Below, piece after piece: positions 41,501-44,970 of a DNA stretch of 64,000 nucleotides; the stretch's first letter is position 1; each line of letters begins with the position of its first letter. Both the position numbers and the translations under genes were made by a program. Source of the DNA: Sternotherus odoratus (lineage: Eukaryota > Chordata > Testudines > Kinosternidae); contig JAVMKO010000006.1 of assembly GCA_032164245.1 (NCBI GenBank), forward strand, positions 10,617,001-10,681,000. The letters are read 5' to 3'. The notes beneath the pieces are model-generated. The model searched no databases, was not told the DNA's origin, and saw only the letters and a program-made list of their open reading frames with translations.

Positions 41501-43415
41501 TGAATGTAATAATTTGCCCAGTGTGTGAAATGTGTTCACTTTTCCAATGTATCAGCAGAAATGGAGGTCAAAGAAGGATTCTTTGCCATGTATGGTTTTC
41601 CCCATGTGCTAGCGCTATGTGTAAGGTACAGGGGATTTTACACATGCAGAAACATTATTTGCTCAAGAGGATTTTAAAATAATAGTTTGAAAATATAAGG
41701 AGTAGAACAACATGAGGCTCTAGGGACCTAAACAGATCATTGCATATATGCTTGCCAAAAAGTCTGAGTCCCACAGAGAAACCAGATGGCTGTGTATATG
41801 ACAATCAAACTAAAGAAATATATTGTCTACACATATTACCCACCCTCACAAAATGCTAATTTCTGAAGGATTTTAGCTTTCTCATTTATATGCATGTGGC
41901 AGTCAGATTAATAGACAGACACCTCGTAGATCAAGTAAGAACAAACCAGCTCATAGCAATAACAGACAAATAAAATGTTACCTATACTTTATAGCTATAT
42001 CAGAAATAATGATATGCCTTCCAAGGTAGCTTTTCCTACTTACACATGAATAAAATTCTGCAAAGATTGTACTGTAAAAAATATTGGCCCAGGGAAGACC
42101 CTCCTATGGAAATACCCGTGGGATGGGAATGGGGCACTTGGGGGTTGAATTCTACTGGAGTTGCCCCCAAAACCACCTGAGTGGGGAAGGGAACCCCAGT
42201 GGGATGAGTCAGTTTCACCCCCATAACCCAGCAAACTACCCCCTCTGGATGCACAGGAGGCAAGAGACATATACTTGAAGAGCTTTTCCTCTGTTCTGCC
42301 TCTGGAACCCCCAACTAACAGTGGGGCTGGACAAGGAGACAACTCACCCCCATCCCACTCCCCCACCCGCTTCCCAGCAGCAGAGCTGTTCTTGGTCTGG
42401 ATCCCACAGTGGGACAAGAGAGGGGGGGGCAATTTACACCCCAGGGTCACTAACCCCCGTGGCCTTCAGAACCAGAGAGAGGGCAAATGACACCTGAGTA
42501 TTATGTAGCCACCCTTTGCTCTGGGGTCAGTCCCAGCCCTTGTTCCTCCCCCACAGAGCCATGCCCAGCCTGTGTCCCCTCCCACCATCCCCCACAGAGC
42601 CATGCCCAGCCCGGTGTCCCCTCCCACCCCCCCACCCCCCACAGAGCCATGTCCAGTCCGGTGTCCCCTCCCTCTACCCCTCCCCCACAGAGCCATGCCC
42701 AGCCCGGTGTCCCCTCCCTCTACCCCTCCCCCACAGAACCATGTCCAGCCCGGTGTCCCCTCCCACCATCCCCCACAGAGCCATGTCCAGTCCGGTGTCC
42801 CCTCCCTCTACCCCTCCCCCACAGAGCCATGCCCAGCCCAGTGTCCCCTCCCACCATCTCCCACAGAGCCATGCCCAGCCCAGTGTCCCCTCCCACCACC
42901 CCCCACAGAGCCATGTCCAGTCCGGTGTCCCCTCCCTCTACCCCTCCCCCACAGAGCCATGCCCAGCCCGGTGTCCCCTCCCTCTACCCCTCCCCCACAG
43001 AGCCATGCCCAGCCCGGTGTCCCCTCCCTCTACCCCTCCCCCACAGAGCCATGCCCAGCCCGGTGTCCCCTCCCTCTACCCCTCCCCCACAGAGCCATGC
43101 CCAGCCCGGTGTCCCCTCCCACCATCTCCCACAGAGCCATGTCCAGCCCGGTGTCCCCTCCCTCGCCCTCACAGAGATATGCCCAGCGTCCCGTCCCTAC
43201 CCCCACGGACCGTGCCCAGCCCGAGACCCCACCCAGGATCCAGGCCCGGCCCGGTGCTCGCCCGGCCCTCAGGCGCGCTGCTCGCTCCCGCGCCGCCTTC
43301 CTGGGGCCTCCACAGTCGACCCCCTGGCTCCCCGCTCACCCACTCCGTGCAGGTGGCCCAGGGCGGCGAGCGCGGCCTGGGCCGGGACCGGGGGCCCCAG
43401 GCAGGGCGGGTCCAT
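2408..43415 (-). CDS. CCDC175: CCDC175, coiled-coil domain-containing protein 175 (whole gene, multi-exon)
   Basis: The gene has a start at 43415, a stop at 2408 and about 20 exons. The first sixteen exons (43415 to 7444) join at GT-AG sites with matching phases and give 638 uninterrupted codons, rich in E, K, L and Q with few G or P, as in a long coiled coil. From memory of human CCDC175 (793 aa), exons align in order; for example EELRRHTLELLEEE fits the human EEMRKATIDLLEIE region, and DHTEVLKLLERD fits human [12 protein letters not shown]. Gene order and strand next to RTN1 match human 14q23. The predicted product is about 745-765 aa, close to the human length. The molecular function is not known. 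No membrane segment or signal peptide is seen, so it is probably a cytoplasmic or cytoskeletal coiled coil. The exons between 7374 and 2724 are the weak part of the model (see their entries). Confidence 0.88.
2724..2773 (-). CDS. CCDC175: CCDC175 penultimate conserved exon, out of frame with the last exon
   Basis: 50 bp, acceptor CCTGCAATAG, encoding EAHEKSAEELALDLKS. It aligns with human EAQYKDLWAEFQTTVK, so it looks ancestral. The only nearby GT donor (AGCGG|GTATGC) leaves phase 2, but the last exon must be read in phase 0. The conserved junction would fall after the Lys codon, five bases earlier, where no GT exists. Inclusion would therefore shift the frame; skipping it keeps the frame from exon 19. 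Confidence 0.5.
3052..3095 (-). CDS. CCDC175: CCDC175 candidate exon 19
   Basis: 44 bp, acceptor TTATTTCAG and donor AAG|GTGGGT, phase 1 in and phase 0 out. It encodes LFLKGWSEDSSIQK. The phase matches the exit of exon 18. The exon is very short and homology is weak (perhaps human TSSDLSRQLIAQ). Confidence 0.45.
3234..3336 (-). CDS. CCDC175: CCDC175 candidate exon 18
   Basis: A strong acceptor (TTTTCTCTGCAG) and strong donor (C|GTGAGT) bracket an open frame, CSAQMKADILTMSHEAEN then STTVKILSDLTVLH, with coiled-coil composition. An alternative AG five bases in (exon end 3331) would give phase 2 and fit the GC-donor version of the previous exon. It does not align cleanly to the human protein as I recall it, so it may be alternative or lineage-specific. 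Confidence 0.5.
3509..3690 (+). mobile_element. tRNA-derived SINE of the tortoise (Cry) type
   Basis: The head CCGGTTTGAGCATTAGCCTG is followed by a Pol III B-box-like GGTTGTGAGTTCAATCC (3541-3557), then GAGGGGGCCATTTAGGGGTC and a tail with GATGACCTCTCAAGGTCTTT. This is the layout of the cryptodiran Pol III SINE whose 3' end is CR1-like. The first bases of the tRNA head are lost. Supports a turtle source. Confidence 0.72.
4011..4871. mobile_element. hAT-type non-autonomous element
   Basis: The left end GTGGGCAAACTATAGGCC and right end CAAAGCTTGCCCACCCCTG are imperfect inverted termini. The flanks ACATAGAA and ACGTAGAG match at 6 of 8 positions. The interior is pyrimidine-rich with loosely repeated CCCCAGCC-type units. 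Confidence 0.75.
5737..6608. mobile_element. hAT-type non-autonomous element with exact 8-bp duplication
   Basis: The termini CAGGGATGAGCAAAC and GTTTGCCCACCCCTG are flanked on both sides by GACTAGGC (5729-5736, 6609-6616). Same superfamily as the element at 4011, with a C-rich interior. Open frames inside are compositional artefacts. Confidence 0.87.
7316..7374 (-). CDS. CCDC175: CCDC175 candidate exon 17, donor unresolved
   Basis: A good acceptor (TTTTCTTTTCACAG) is followed by codons GKIELEHLMKQNKLYK in the right phase (0). They resemble human YILYLKNNIEKYREG. No GT donor follows the plausible coding part before the sequence runs into repeat-like DNA. The end given here uses a possible GC donor (AT|GCAATA, phase 2). 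A second GC site ten bases earlier would give phase 1. The exon may have lost its donor to a repeat insertion. Confidence 0.45.
7444..7596 (-). CDS. CCDC175: CCDC175 exon 16
   Basis: 153 bp, 51 codons (phase 0/0), donor TTA|GTGAGT. It encodes AQLKNDLSIKRDLAFDQLKD, then HTEVLKLLERDIYEIDRKL. DHTEVLKLLERDIYEIDRKL is a clear match to human [20 protein letters not shown]. This is the last exon whose placement is unambiguous before the terminal one. Confidence 0.9.
7735..7905 (-). mobile_element. MIR SINE
   Basis: The plus strand reads GGCAGAGAGAGGTGAAGTGG, GCACAAGGTCAACAAGCCAG and GAACCCAGGTCTCCTGACAC, the reverse complement of the MIR core and tRNA-related head. In a CCDC175 intron. Confidence 0.75.
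8582..8661 (-). CDS. CCDC175: CCDC175 exon 15
   Basis: 80 bp, phase 1 in and phase 0 out, donor ATG|GTAATA. It encodes LKDEETKLTKSIDRSVKMI, then GKLKKIM. This fits the human segment with ISNMEDVKQEL. Confidence 0.84.
9185..9323 (-). CDS. CCDC175: CCDC175 exon 14
   Basis: 139 bp, phase 0 in and phase 1 out, donor G|GTAGGT. It encodes DDVKSKTEEIYQKEQQLI, then an EEKHEKYEDLKK block matching the human EQEYKEKRRKLEELS area. Confidence 0.86.
10227..10350. mobile_element. hAT-type MITE (GGTGACCAGAT family), 124 bp
   Basis: Inverted ends AGGGTGACCAG and TTGGTCACCCT, exact 8-bp duplication ATTCTGAA on both sides (10219-10226, 10351-10358). Internal TCTCGATTTTTGGGTCTTTT is shared with the copy at 54842. 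Confidence 0.87.
11538..11669 (-). CDS. CCDC175: CCDC175 exon 13
   Basis: 132 bp, 44 complete codons (phase 0/0), acceptor TAACCAG and donor GAG|GTAAAT. It encodes NEYFEKEILQAEEQIKHLSE then DDIQGIE, corresponding to the human [20 protein letters not shown] region. Confidence 0.87.
12013..12148 (-). CDS. CCDC175: CCDC175 exon 12
   Basis: 136 bp, phase 2 in and phase 0 out, donor GAG|GTATGT. It encodes ALLQWKQLHLAKKKEALW, matching human ITQWKMACLRKKHARW (QWK and the closing W conserved), then EAEEKFLNEMNIR and AELIAE. Confidence 0.9.
12266..12339 (+). mobile_element. Penelope-like terminal fragment
   Basis: A short stretch with CTCTAAGGTGCCACAAGTAT then GATACAGACTAACATGGCTG matches the last 75 bp of the Penelope-like 3' end seen elsewhere in the window. 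Confidence 0.65.
12434..13205. mobile_element. hAT-type element of the GGTGACCAGAT family, 772-bp long form
   Basis: The ends TAGGGTGACCAGAT and GTCTGGTCACCCTA are flanked by exact CTCCTACA (12426-12433, 13206-13213). The interior is far larger than in the 122-124-bp siblings and very C/G-rich. An ATCGGGAC motif recurs near both ends. No transposase; internal open frames are compositional. Confidence 0.87.
13530..13558. repeat. Poly-C tract, about 29 bases with two T interruptions
   Basis: CCTCCCCCCCCTTCCC runs into a pure C run. Length is likely polymorphic or prone to sequencing error. Confidence 0.85.
14646..14717 (-). CDS. CCDC175: CCDC175 exon 11
   Basis: A short 72-bp exon, phase 2 in and phase 2 out, acceptor TTGTTTCAG and donor AG|GTAAAA. 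It encodes NAKDAYARELDNLEQCLKRE, matching the human NLERES block through LKRES. Confidence 0.87.
15361..15847. mobile_element. Solo LTR with intact 5-bp target duplication
   Basis: 487 bp beginning TGTAGTACGCGG and ending CCCTGCAACA, flanked on both sides by GTGAC (15356-15360 and 15848-15852). The TG...CA ends and exact 5-bp duplication are diagnostic of a retroviral LTR recombined to a single copy. A GATAAA-like signal lies near 15767. It is in a CCDC175 intron. It shares no obvious sequence with the LTR at 22887. Confidence 0.75.
16285..17060 (-). mobile_element. MIR SINE split by a later insertion
   Basis: Left part 16285-16335 (TTTCAAAGTGCTTTAAAAAG) and right part 16909-17060 (TTTTACAGATGGGGAAACTA, CCCAGGTCTCCTGAATCCC) are two halves of one MIR-type copy. 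They are separated by about 570 bp of unrelated sequence. Confidence 0.65.
16336..16907. mobile_element. Unclassified ~570-bp insertion inside a MIR
   Basis: The insert begins near TATAGTGGGGCAGCTGCTCC and ends TCCGCTTCGCTACAA. A TATC at both edges could be a 4-bp target duplication. The ends show a short imperfect inverted match (TATAGTG against TTGTAGCG). It could be a degraded LTR (TG...CA reading possible) or a DNA element. No coding capacity. Confidence 0.5.
17158..17340 (-). mobile_element. Old CR1-like 3' fragment
   Basis: GATGGAAGAGACTTTCCAGT at the left and GGGGCTTCTACCACTTCTGT further on resemble the CR1 3' UTR. Diverged, no frame. Confidence 0.45.
17938..18110. repeat. GC-rich tandem repeat, 4 units of about 43 bp
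   Basis: Four copies of GGGGCCGGGACGCGCCGCGT followed by GCTCCGCTGCCGCCGCC, extremely CpG-dense, inside the hAT element. The last unit reads GCAGCC in place of GCTGCC. Confidence 0.85.
18243..19103. repeat. Minisatellite, about 15 units of 53-60 bp, inside a hAT element
   Basis: Each unit contains GGAGGAAAGGAGGTTTGGGG, then GAGAGACCTGGCTGGGTGGG and TCAGTTGGG or TCATTTGGGGG. Length varies mostly through the G tract. G-rich on the plus strand with many GGG runs per unit. It has few stops in forward frames, giving spurious glycine/tryptophan-rich open frames. Confidence 0.93.
20319..20429 (-). CDS. CCDC175: CCDC175 exon 10
   Basis: 111 bp, phase 2 in and phase 2 out, acceptor CTTGGTAG and donor GA|GTATGT. 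It encodes LERLSRCLDERLDILSKRV then EAQDLEDEAERLEDLF. This fits the human [20 protein letters not shown] region (SKRV against SQKRV). Confidence 0.87.
20530..24060 (-). mobile_element. CR1-type LINE, degraded, interrupted by a solo LTR
   Basis: The minus strand encodes pieces of a CR1-clade reverse transcriptase: NKSPGPDGICP and GNPSNYRPVSLTS, motif A YLDFQKAFDKVPHQRLL, a FADDTK catalytic box near 21340-21365, and KDLGVTVVSS. The upstream part (22150-22470) carries the lysine-rich linker typical of CR1 ORF2. Frames are broken by at least one stop (after AEKLN near 22152) and frameshifts near 21615 and 21475, so it is dead. The 3' end near 20530 carries the familiar sauropsid CR1 tail (ending in a run complementary to CATAAGAACAGCCATACTGG). 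It occupies nearly the whole CCDC175 intron between exons 9 and 10, in the gene's sense. Confidence 0.85.
22887..23373. mobile_element. Solo LTR of an endogenous retrovirus, nested in the CR1
   Basis: 487 bp starting TGTGACC and ending CTGTCACA. It splits CR1 sequence that reads continuously when it is removed. Flanks are GTGAC on the left and GTGAT on the right, a 5-bp target duplication with one change. An AATAAA lies inside on the plus strand, suggesting plus orientation. No internal retroviral genes are present. Confidence 0.7.
24097..24233 (-). CDS. CCDC175: CCDC175 exon 9
   Basis: 137 bp, phase 0 in and phase 2 out. The acceptor TTATTTCGAG is only moderately pyrimidine-rich and the donor is GA|GTAGGT. 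It encodes VKEELSAAEGLNIKLKHEN then SSQYRILLAEEE, matching human ARQYKIVLSEEE. A CR1 LINE ends about 35 bp past the donor. Confidence 0.87.
24812..26348 (+). mobile_element. Penelope-like retroelement (RT plus GIY-YIG), 5'-truncated, long open frame
   Basis: An uninterrupted frame of 377 codons (24827-25960) encodes the C-terminal half of a Penelope-like protein. It starts inside the reverse transcriptase (TRIAPLYAHIFMADLEQRFF), contains the catalytic YIDD box (LRYIDDILIIW), then a linker with CNKPQCQLCP and a GIY-YIG nuclease-like domain (NVIYTFICQQC, SAMYIVQSGQSLRKRI). The second half of the nuclease signature reads YIV where YVG or YIG is expected. The 3' part (25961-26348) has the dispersed Penelope end with GATGAAGTGGG and TTAGTCTCTAAGGTGCCAC. 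RT motif A and everything upstream are missing, so it cannot be autonomous. It is antisense to CCDC175. Confidence 0.82.
26670..27044. mobile_element. hAT-type MITE
   Basis: Perfect 14-bp inverted ends, CAGTGTTTCTCAAA and TTTGAGAAACACTG. The 8-bp flanks do not match clearly, so the duplication has decayed. It ends about 115 bp from CCDC175 exon 8. Confidence 0.78.
27159..27240 (-). CDS. CCDC175: CCDC175 exon 8
   Basis: 82 bp, phase 2 in and phase 0 out, donor AAG|GTAAGA. It encodes ESLDSDLLLLQSQIAQKR then ENLNMNIAK. It is short, but phase and composition fit both neighbours. Confidence 0.85.
27478..27801. mobile_element. MITE with GTATGTCTACACTGCA ends
   Basis: The left GTATGTCTACACTGCA and right TGCAATGTAGACATAC are inverted. 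The TCTACAC-type terminus is common to several copies in this window. Internal sequence holds GATCTAGCC and no coding capacity. Confidence 0.68.
27802..29130 (-). other. CCDC175: CCDC175 intron between exons 7 and 8, part without recognised repeats
   Basis: About 1.3 kb without a gene, tandem repeat or element that I can name. Confidence 0.4.
29131..29195. mobile_element. pogo/Tigger-like terminal fragment
   Basis: A TA precedes CAGTAGACTCTCGATTATCC then AGGATTGGGTTAACCAGGAT, a terminus like that at 36205. No matching second end was found nearby. Confidence 0.5.
29496..29605 (-). CDS. CCDC175: CCDC175 exon 7
   Basis: 110 bp, phase 0 in and phase 2 out, strong donor GTAAGT. It encodes IIFNEKVQIAELKETNNLL and ends in KLELCKR, in coiled-coil register. 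Its last two bases AA complete Lys with exon 8. Confidence 0.87.
30278..30793. mobile_element. MITE with GCCTGCACTATAAAATTA-type ends
   Basis: The left AAGGCCATGCCTGCACTATA and right TTTTAGGTGTAGACAGGCCT are imperfect inverted ends of the same broad TCTACAC group. It may be two nested copies because a second end-like motif (CAGGCCTGAGTTGATGG) occurs near 30657. Confidence 0.55.
31080..31290 (-). mobile_element. Old CR1/L3-like 3' fragment
   Basis: The phrase GGGACTTCCATCACTTCCTT followed by TCCTGATACTCAGATTAA resembles diverged CR1/L3 3' ends. Heavily mutated; class by resemblance only. Confidence 0.45.
31763..31885 (-). CDS. CCDC175: CCDC175 exon 6
   Basis: 123 bp, exactly 41 codons (phase 0/0), donor GCG|GTAAGG. 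It encodes NAELKTKLDLQKAKTSEKK and on to QSEITQNTA. The coiled-coil composition continues from exon 5. There are no internal stops. Confidence 0.88.
32382..32405. repeat. CT dinucleotide microsatellite
   Basis: About nine CT units (TTCTCTCTCTCTCTCTCTCC). A GT run lies at 32506-32517. Confidence 0.85.
32817..33045 (-). CDS. CCDC175: CCDC175 exon 5
   Basis: The longest internal exon (229 bp), phase 2 in and phase 0 out, acceptor TTTTTCCCAG and donor AAG|GTAAAT. It encodes KEQEWLWVQHGESVDLLNQQ, then charged coiled coil to EKEMWARK. It corresponds to the human segment beginning EELARKHARFVLSLNQ. Confidence 0.9.
33222..33290. repeat. GATA-type microsatellite, imperfect
   Basis: ATAGATAGATGGATAGATAG followed by similar units and ATATATATA. 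In a CCDC175 intron. Confidence 0.85.
34346..34481 (-). CDS. CCDC175: CCDC175 exon 4
   Basis: 136 bp, phase 1 in and phase 2 out, donor TG|GTATGT. It encodes ALVAAARESSTVKINQLQ, then an acidic/leucine coiled-coil stretch ending QNAAM. The split codon TG plus T gives Cys with exon 5. Confidence 0.88.
34680..34791 (-). CDS. CCDC175: CCDC175 exon 3
   Basis: 112 bp, phase 0 in and phase 1 out, acceptor TTGTCAG and donor GTAGTG. It encodes EELRRHTLELLEEE and then LPEMVTKELE, matching the human EEMRKATIDLLEIE and LPNSIKRELE blocks. It continues the exon 2 coiled coil without a gap. Confidence 0.9.
35761..35865. repeat. Long inverted repeat (MITE-like hairpin)
   Basis: The left arm 35761-35803 and right arm 35821-35865 share AGTAAAAGTCATGGACAG as inverted copies, with a 17-bp centre. 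AAGTCATGGA recurs at 36141-36170, suggesting a larger element that continues to the pogo-like insertion at 36205. Confidence 0.65.
36205..36852. mobile_element. pogo/Tigger-like DNA element with TA duplication and long hairpin
   Basis: The termini CAGTAAACCCTCGATTTAAC (left) and the reverse complement of the right end, CAGTGAAACCTCGATATAAC, match closely. TA lies on both sides. Between about 36290 and 36690 is a GC-rich low-complexity tract with repeated GGCTCCCGC units. 36700-36845 forms a palindrome of two ~65-bp arms around a 14-bp centre, each with TAACGGACTAATTCGGG. The right half looks like a complete small element joined to a longer copy. Confidence 0.75.
38401..38486 (-). CDS. CCDC175: CCDC175 exon 2
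   Basis: 86 bp flanked by AG and GT, phase 1 in and phase 0 out. It encodes TQLKNEVCAFSEEAVQHL then EDAIEAIKKL. The segment EEAVQHLEDAIEAIKKL matches human EEAKIFLKDIAVAVKKL position for position in its hydrophobic heptad residues. Confidence 0.9.
38487..42544 (-). other. CCDC175: CCDC175 intron 1, inner part
   Basis: Over 4 kb of intron with one possible old CR1 piece (40.9-41.1 kb). No additional exon was found that would fit between exon 1 (phase 1 out) and exon 2. Confidence 0.5.
40885..41105 (-). mobile_element. Old CR1-like 3' fragment
   Basis: GTAAGGTATTCCATGGTCTA and the surrounding pattern resemble ancient CR1 3' sequence. Low confidence because of divergence. Confidence 0.35.
42545..43180. 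repeat. Minisatellite of 42-45-bp units in CCDC175 intron 1, about 14 copies
   Basis: Units contain ACAGAGCCATGCCCAGCCCG then GTGTCCCCTCCCTCTACCCC. Variants replace the CTCTACCCCTC part by CACCATC, giving 42 bp. Lengths are multiples of three, so all plus frames stay open. The array ends about 160 bp from the exon 1 donor. Confidence 0.93.
43340..43415 (-). CDS. CCDC175: CCDC175 exon 1 (coding part)
   Basis: The ATG lies in a CpG-rich tract and opens 25 codons (MDPPCLGPPVPAQ...), ending one base into a codon at a good donor (GG|GTGAGC). The single G joins AA at the start of the next exon to make a Glu codon. The joined sequence ALGHLHGVETQL parallels human ALEQLFVVEQSL, which supports both the start region and the splice. 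No other in-frame upstream ATG is needed. Confidence 0.85.
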
Positions 43416-43445
43416 CGCGCCGCCGCGCCCGAAGCCGGCCCCTCG

Positions 43446-43459
43446 GTTGCCAGGGGAAC
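43446..43459. promoter_or_regulatory. RFX-type X-box close to the CCDC175 start codon
   Basis: The sequence GTTGCCAGGGGAAC fits the RFX consensus GTNRCC-N2-RGYAAC at all specified positions except one (G for Y in the second half-site). It lies about 30 bp upstream of the ATG, typical of X-boxes in ciliary gene promoters. The site is seen directly; RFX binding is inferred. Confidence 0.55.
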
Positions 43460-43554
43460 CGGACGCTGCGAGCCCGCGGGCGGGGCTCGGGCAGCGGCTT
43501 TGGGGGCCGGGGTCACCGGGACAGACAGACCTGGCGGCAGGGCAAACAGACTGT

Positions 43555-44540
43555 GCCGCCAGCCTGGGACAGACAGACAGATCTACAGGTTACCCAGCCT
43601 GGGACAGACAGACAGATCTACAGGTTACCCAGCCTGGGACAGACAGACAGATCTACAGGTTACCCAGACTGTGCCGCCAGCCTGGGACAGACAGACAGAT
43701 CTACAGGTTACACCGACTGTGCCGTCAGCCTGGGACAGACAGACAGATCTACAGGTTACACCGACTGTGCCGCCAGCCTGGGACAGACAGACAGATCTAC
43801 AGGTTACCCAGACTGTGCCGCCAGCCTGGGACAGACAGACAGATCTACAGGTTACCCCGACTGTGCCGCCAGCCCTGGGACAGACAGACAGATCTACAGG
43901 TTACACCGACTGTGCCGCCAGCCTGGGACAGACAGACAGATCTACAGGTTACCCAGACTGTGCCGCCAGCCTGGGACAGACAGACAGATCTACAGGTTAC
44001 CCAGCCTGGGACAGACAGACAGATCTACAGGTTACCCAGACTGTGCCGCCAGCCTGGGACAGACAGACAGATCTACAGGTTACCCCGACTGTGCCGCCAG
44101 CCCTGGGACAGACAGACAGATCTACAGGTTACACCGACTGTGCCGCCAGCCTGGGACAGACAGACAGATCTACAGGTTACCCAGACTGTGCCGCCAGCCT
44201 GGGACAGACAGACAGATCTACAGGTTACCCAGACTGTGCCGCCAGCCTGGGACAGACAGACAGATCTACAGGTTACCCAGACTGTGCCGCCAGCCTGGGA
44301 CAGACAGACAGATCTACAGGTTACCCAGACTGTGCCGCCAGCCTGGGACAGACAGACAGATCTACAGGTTACCCAGACTGTGCCGCTGCCGCCAGCCTGG
44401 GACAGACAGACTGATCTACAGGTTACACAGACTGTGCTGTCAGCCTCGGACAGACAGACAGATCTACAGGTTACACAGACTGTGCTGTCAGCCTCGGACA
44501 GACAGACAGATCTACAGGTTACACAGACTGTGCTGCCAGC
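43555..44540. repeat. Minisatellite of 36/48-bp units just upstream of CCDC175, about 21 copies
   Basis: Units read CCTGGGACAGACAGACAGAT, CTACAGGTTACCCAGACTGT, GCCGCCAG (48 bp). A few lack the last 12 bases (36 bp). Some carry an extra C (CCCTGGG), shifting the frame. The last units have GTGCTGTCAGCCTCGGA variants. It begins about 140 bp upstream of the CCDC175 ATG. Confidence 0.94.
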
Positions 44541-44544
44541 CCTT

Positions 44545-44970
44545 GTTTAACCCTTGGTTGATAGTGTCCAATTTGTAAATTAATTCCAGTTCGGTAGCTT
44601 CTTCTTGGAGAAAAACGTAAACAAAGGACTGTGAATGGCTGAGTCATTACACTAATTGAATCTTTTCCCTAAATTAAGCTTCTTTCACACCTTTTTTGTC
44701 AACTGTCTGACATAGATCTACTTTATTATCACTACAAAAGGTTCTTTTTTCCTCCTGCTGATAATAGCTTAACCAAATTAAACAGCCTCTTAGAATTGGT
44801 ATGGTAATTTCCAACTTTTTATGCTTTCTGTGTATATAAATGCATCTTACTTCTGTGTGTTCCATTCTATGCATCTGATGAAGTGGGCTGTAGCCCACGA
44901 AAGCTTATGCTGAAATAAATTAGTTAGTCTCAAAGGTGTCACAAGTATTCCTCATTTTCTTTATTTTTTT
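44545..44970 (+). mobile_element. Penelope-like element 3' remnant
   Basis: The sequence ends with GATGAAGTGGGCTGTAGCCC, then ACGAAAGCTTATGCTGAAAT and TTAGTCTCAAAGGTGTCAC, homologous to the 3' end of the element at 24.8-26.3 kb. It abuts the minisatellite upstream of CCDC175. No open frame. Confidence 0.7.

Larger units (their letters stand above)
43195..43550 (-). promoter_or_regulatory. CCDC175: CpG-rich promoter / first-exon region of CCDC175
   Basis: About 350 bp of GC-rich sequence with frequent CG dinucleotides surround the CCDC175 ATG, bounded on each side by low-CpG minisatellites. No TATA box is seen upstream of the start, which suits a CpG-island promoter with dispersed initiation. 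The extent is judged by eye. Confidence 0.65.

Noticed and set aside
43555..44540. CRISPR-like array of regularly spaced repeats
   Set aside because: The units are contiguous with no unique spacers, no cas genes are near, and the DNA is vertebrate. It is a minisatellite.
42487..44578. Three overlapping plus-strand open frames of 630-690 codons (proline-rich then TDRQIYRL repeats)
   Set aside because: They are produced by two tandem arrays whose unit lengths are multiples of three. All three frames are open, there is no homology, and they lie opposite the CCDC175 first exon.
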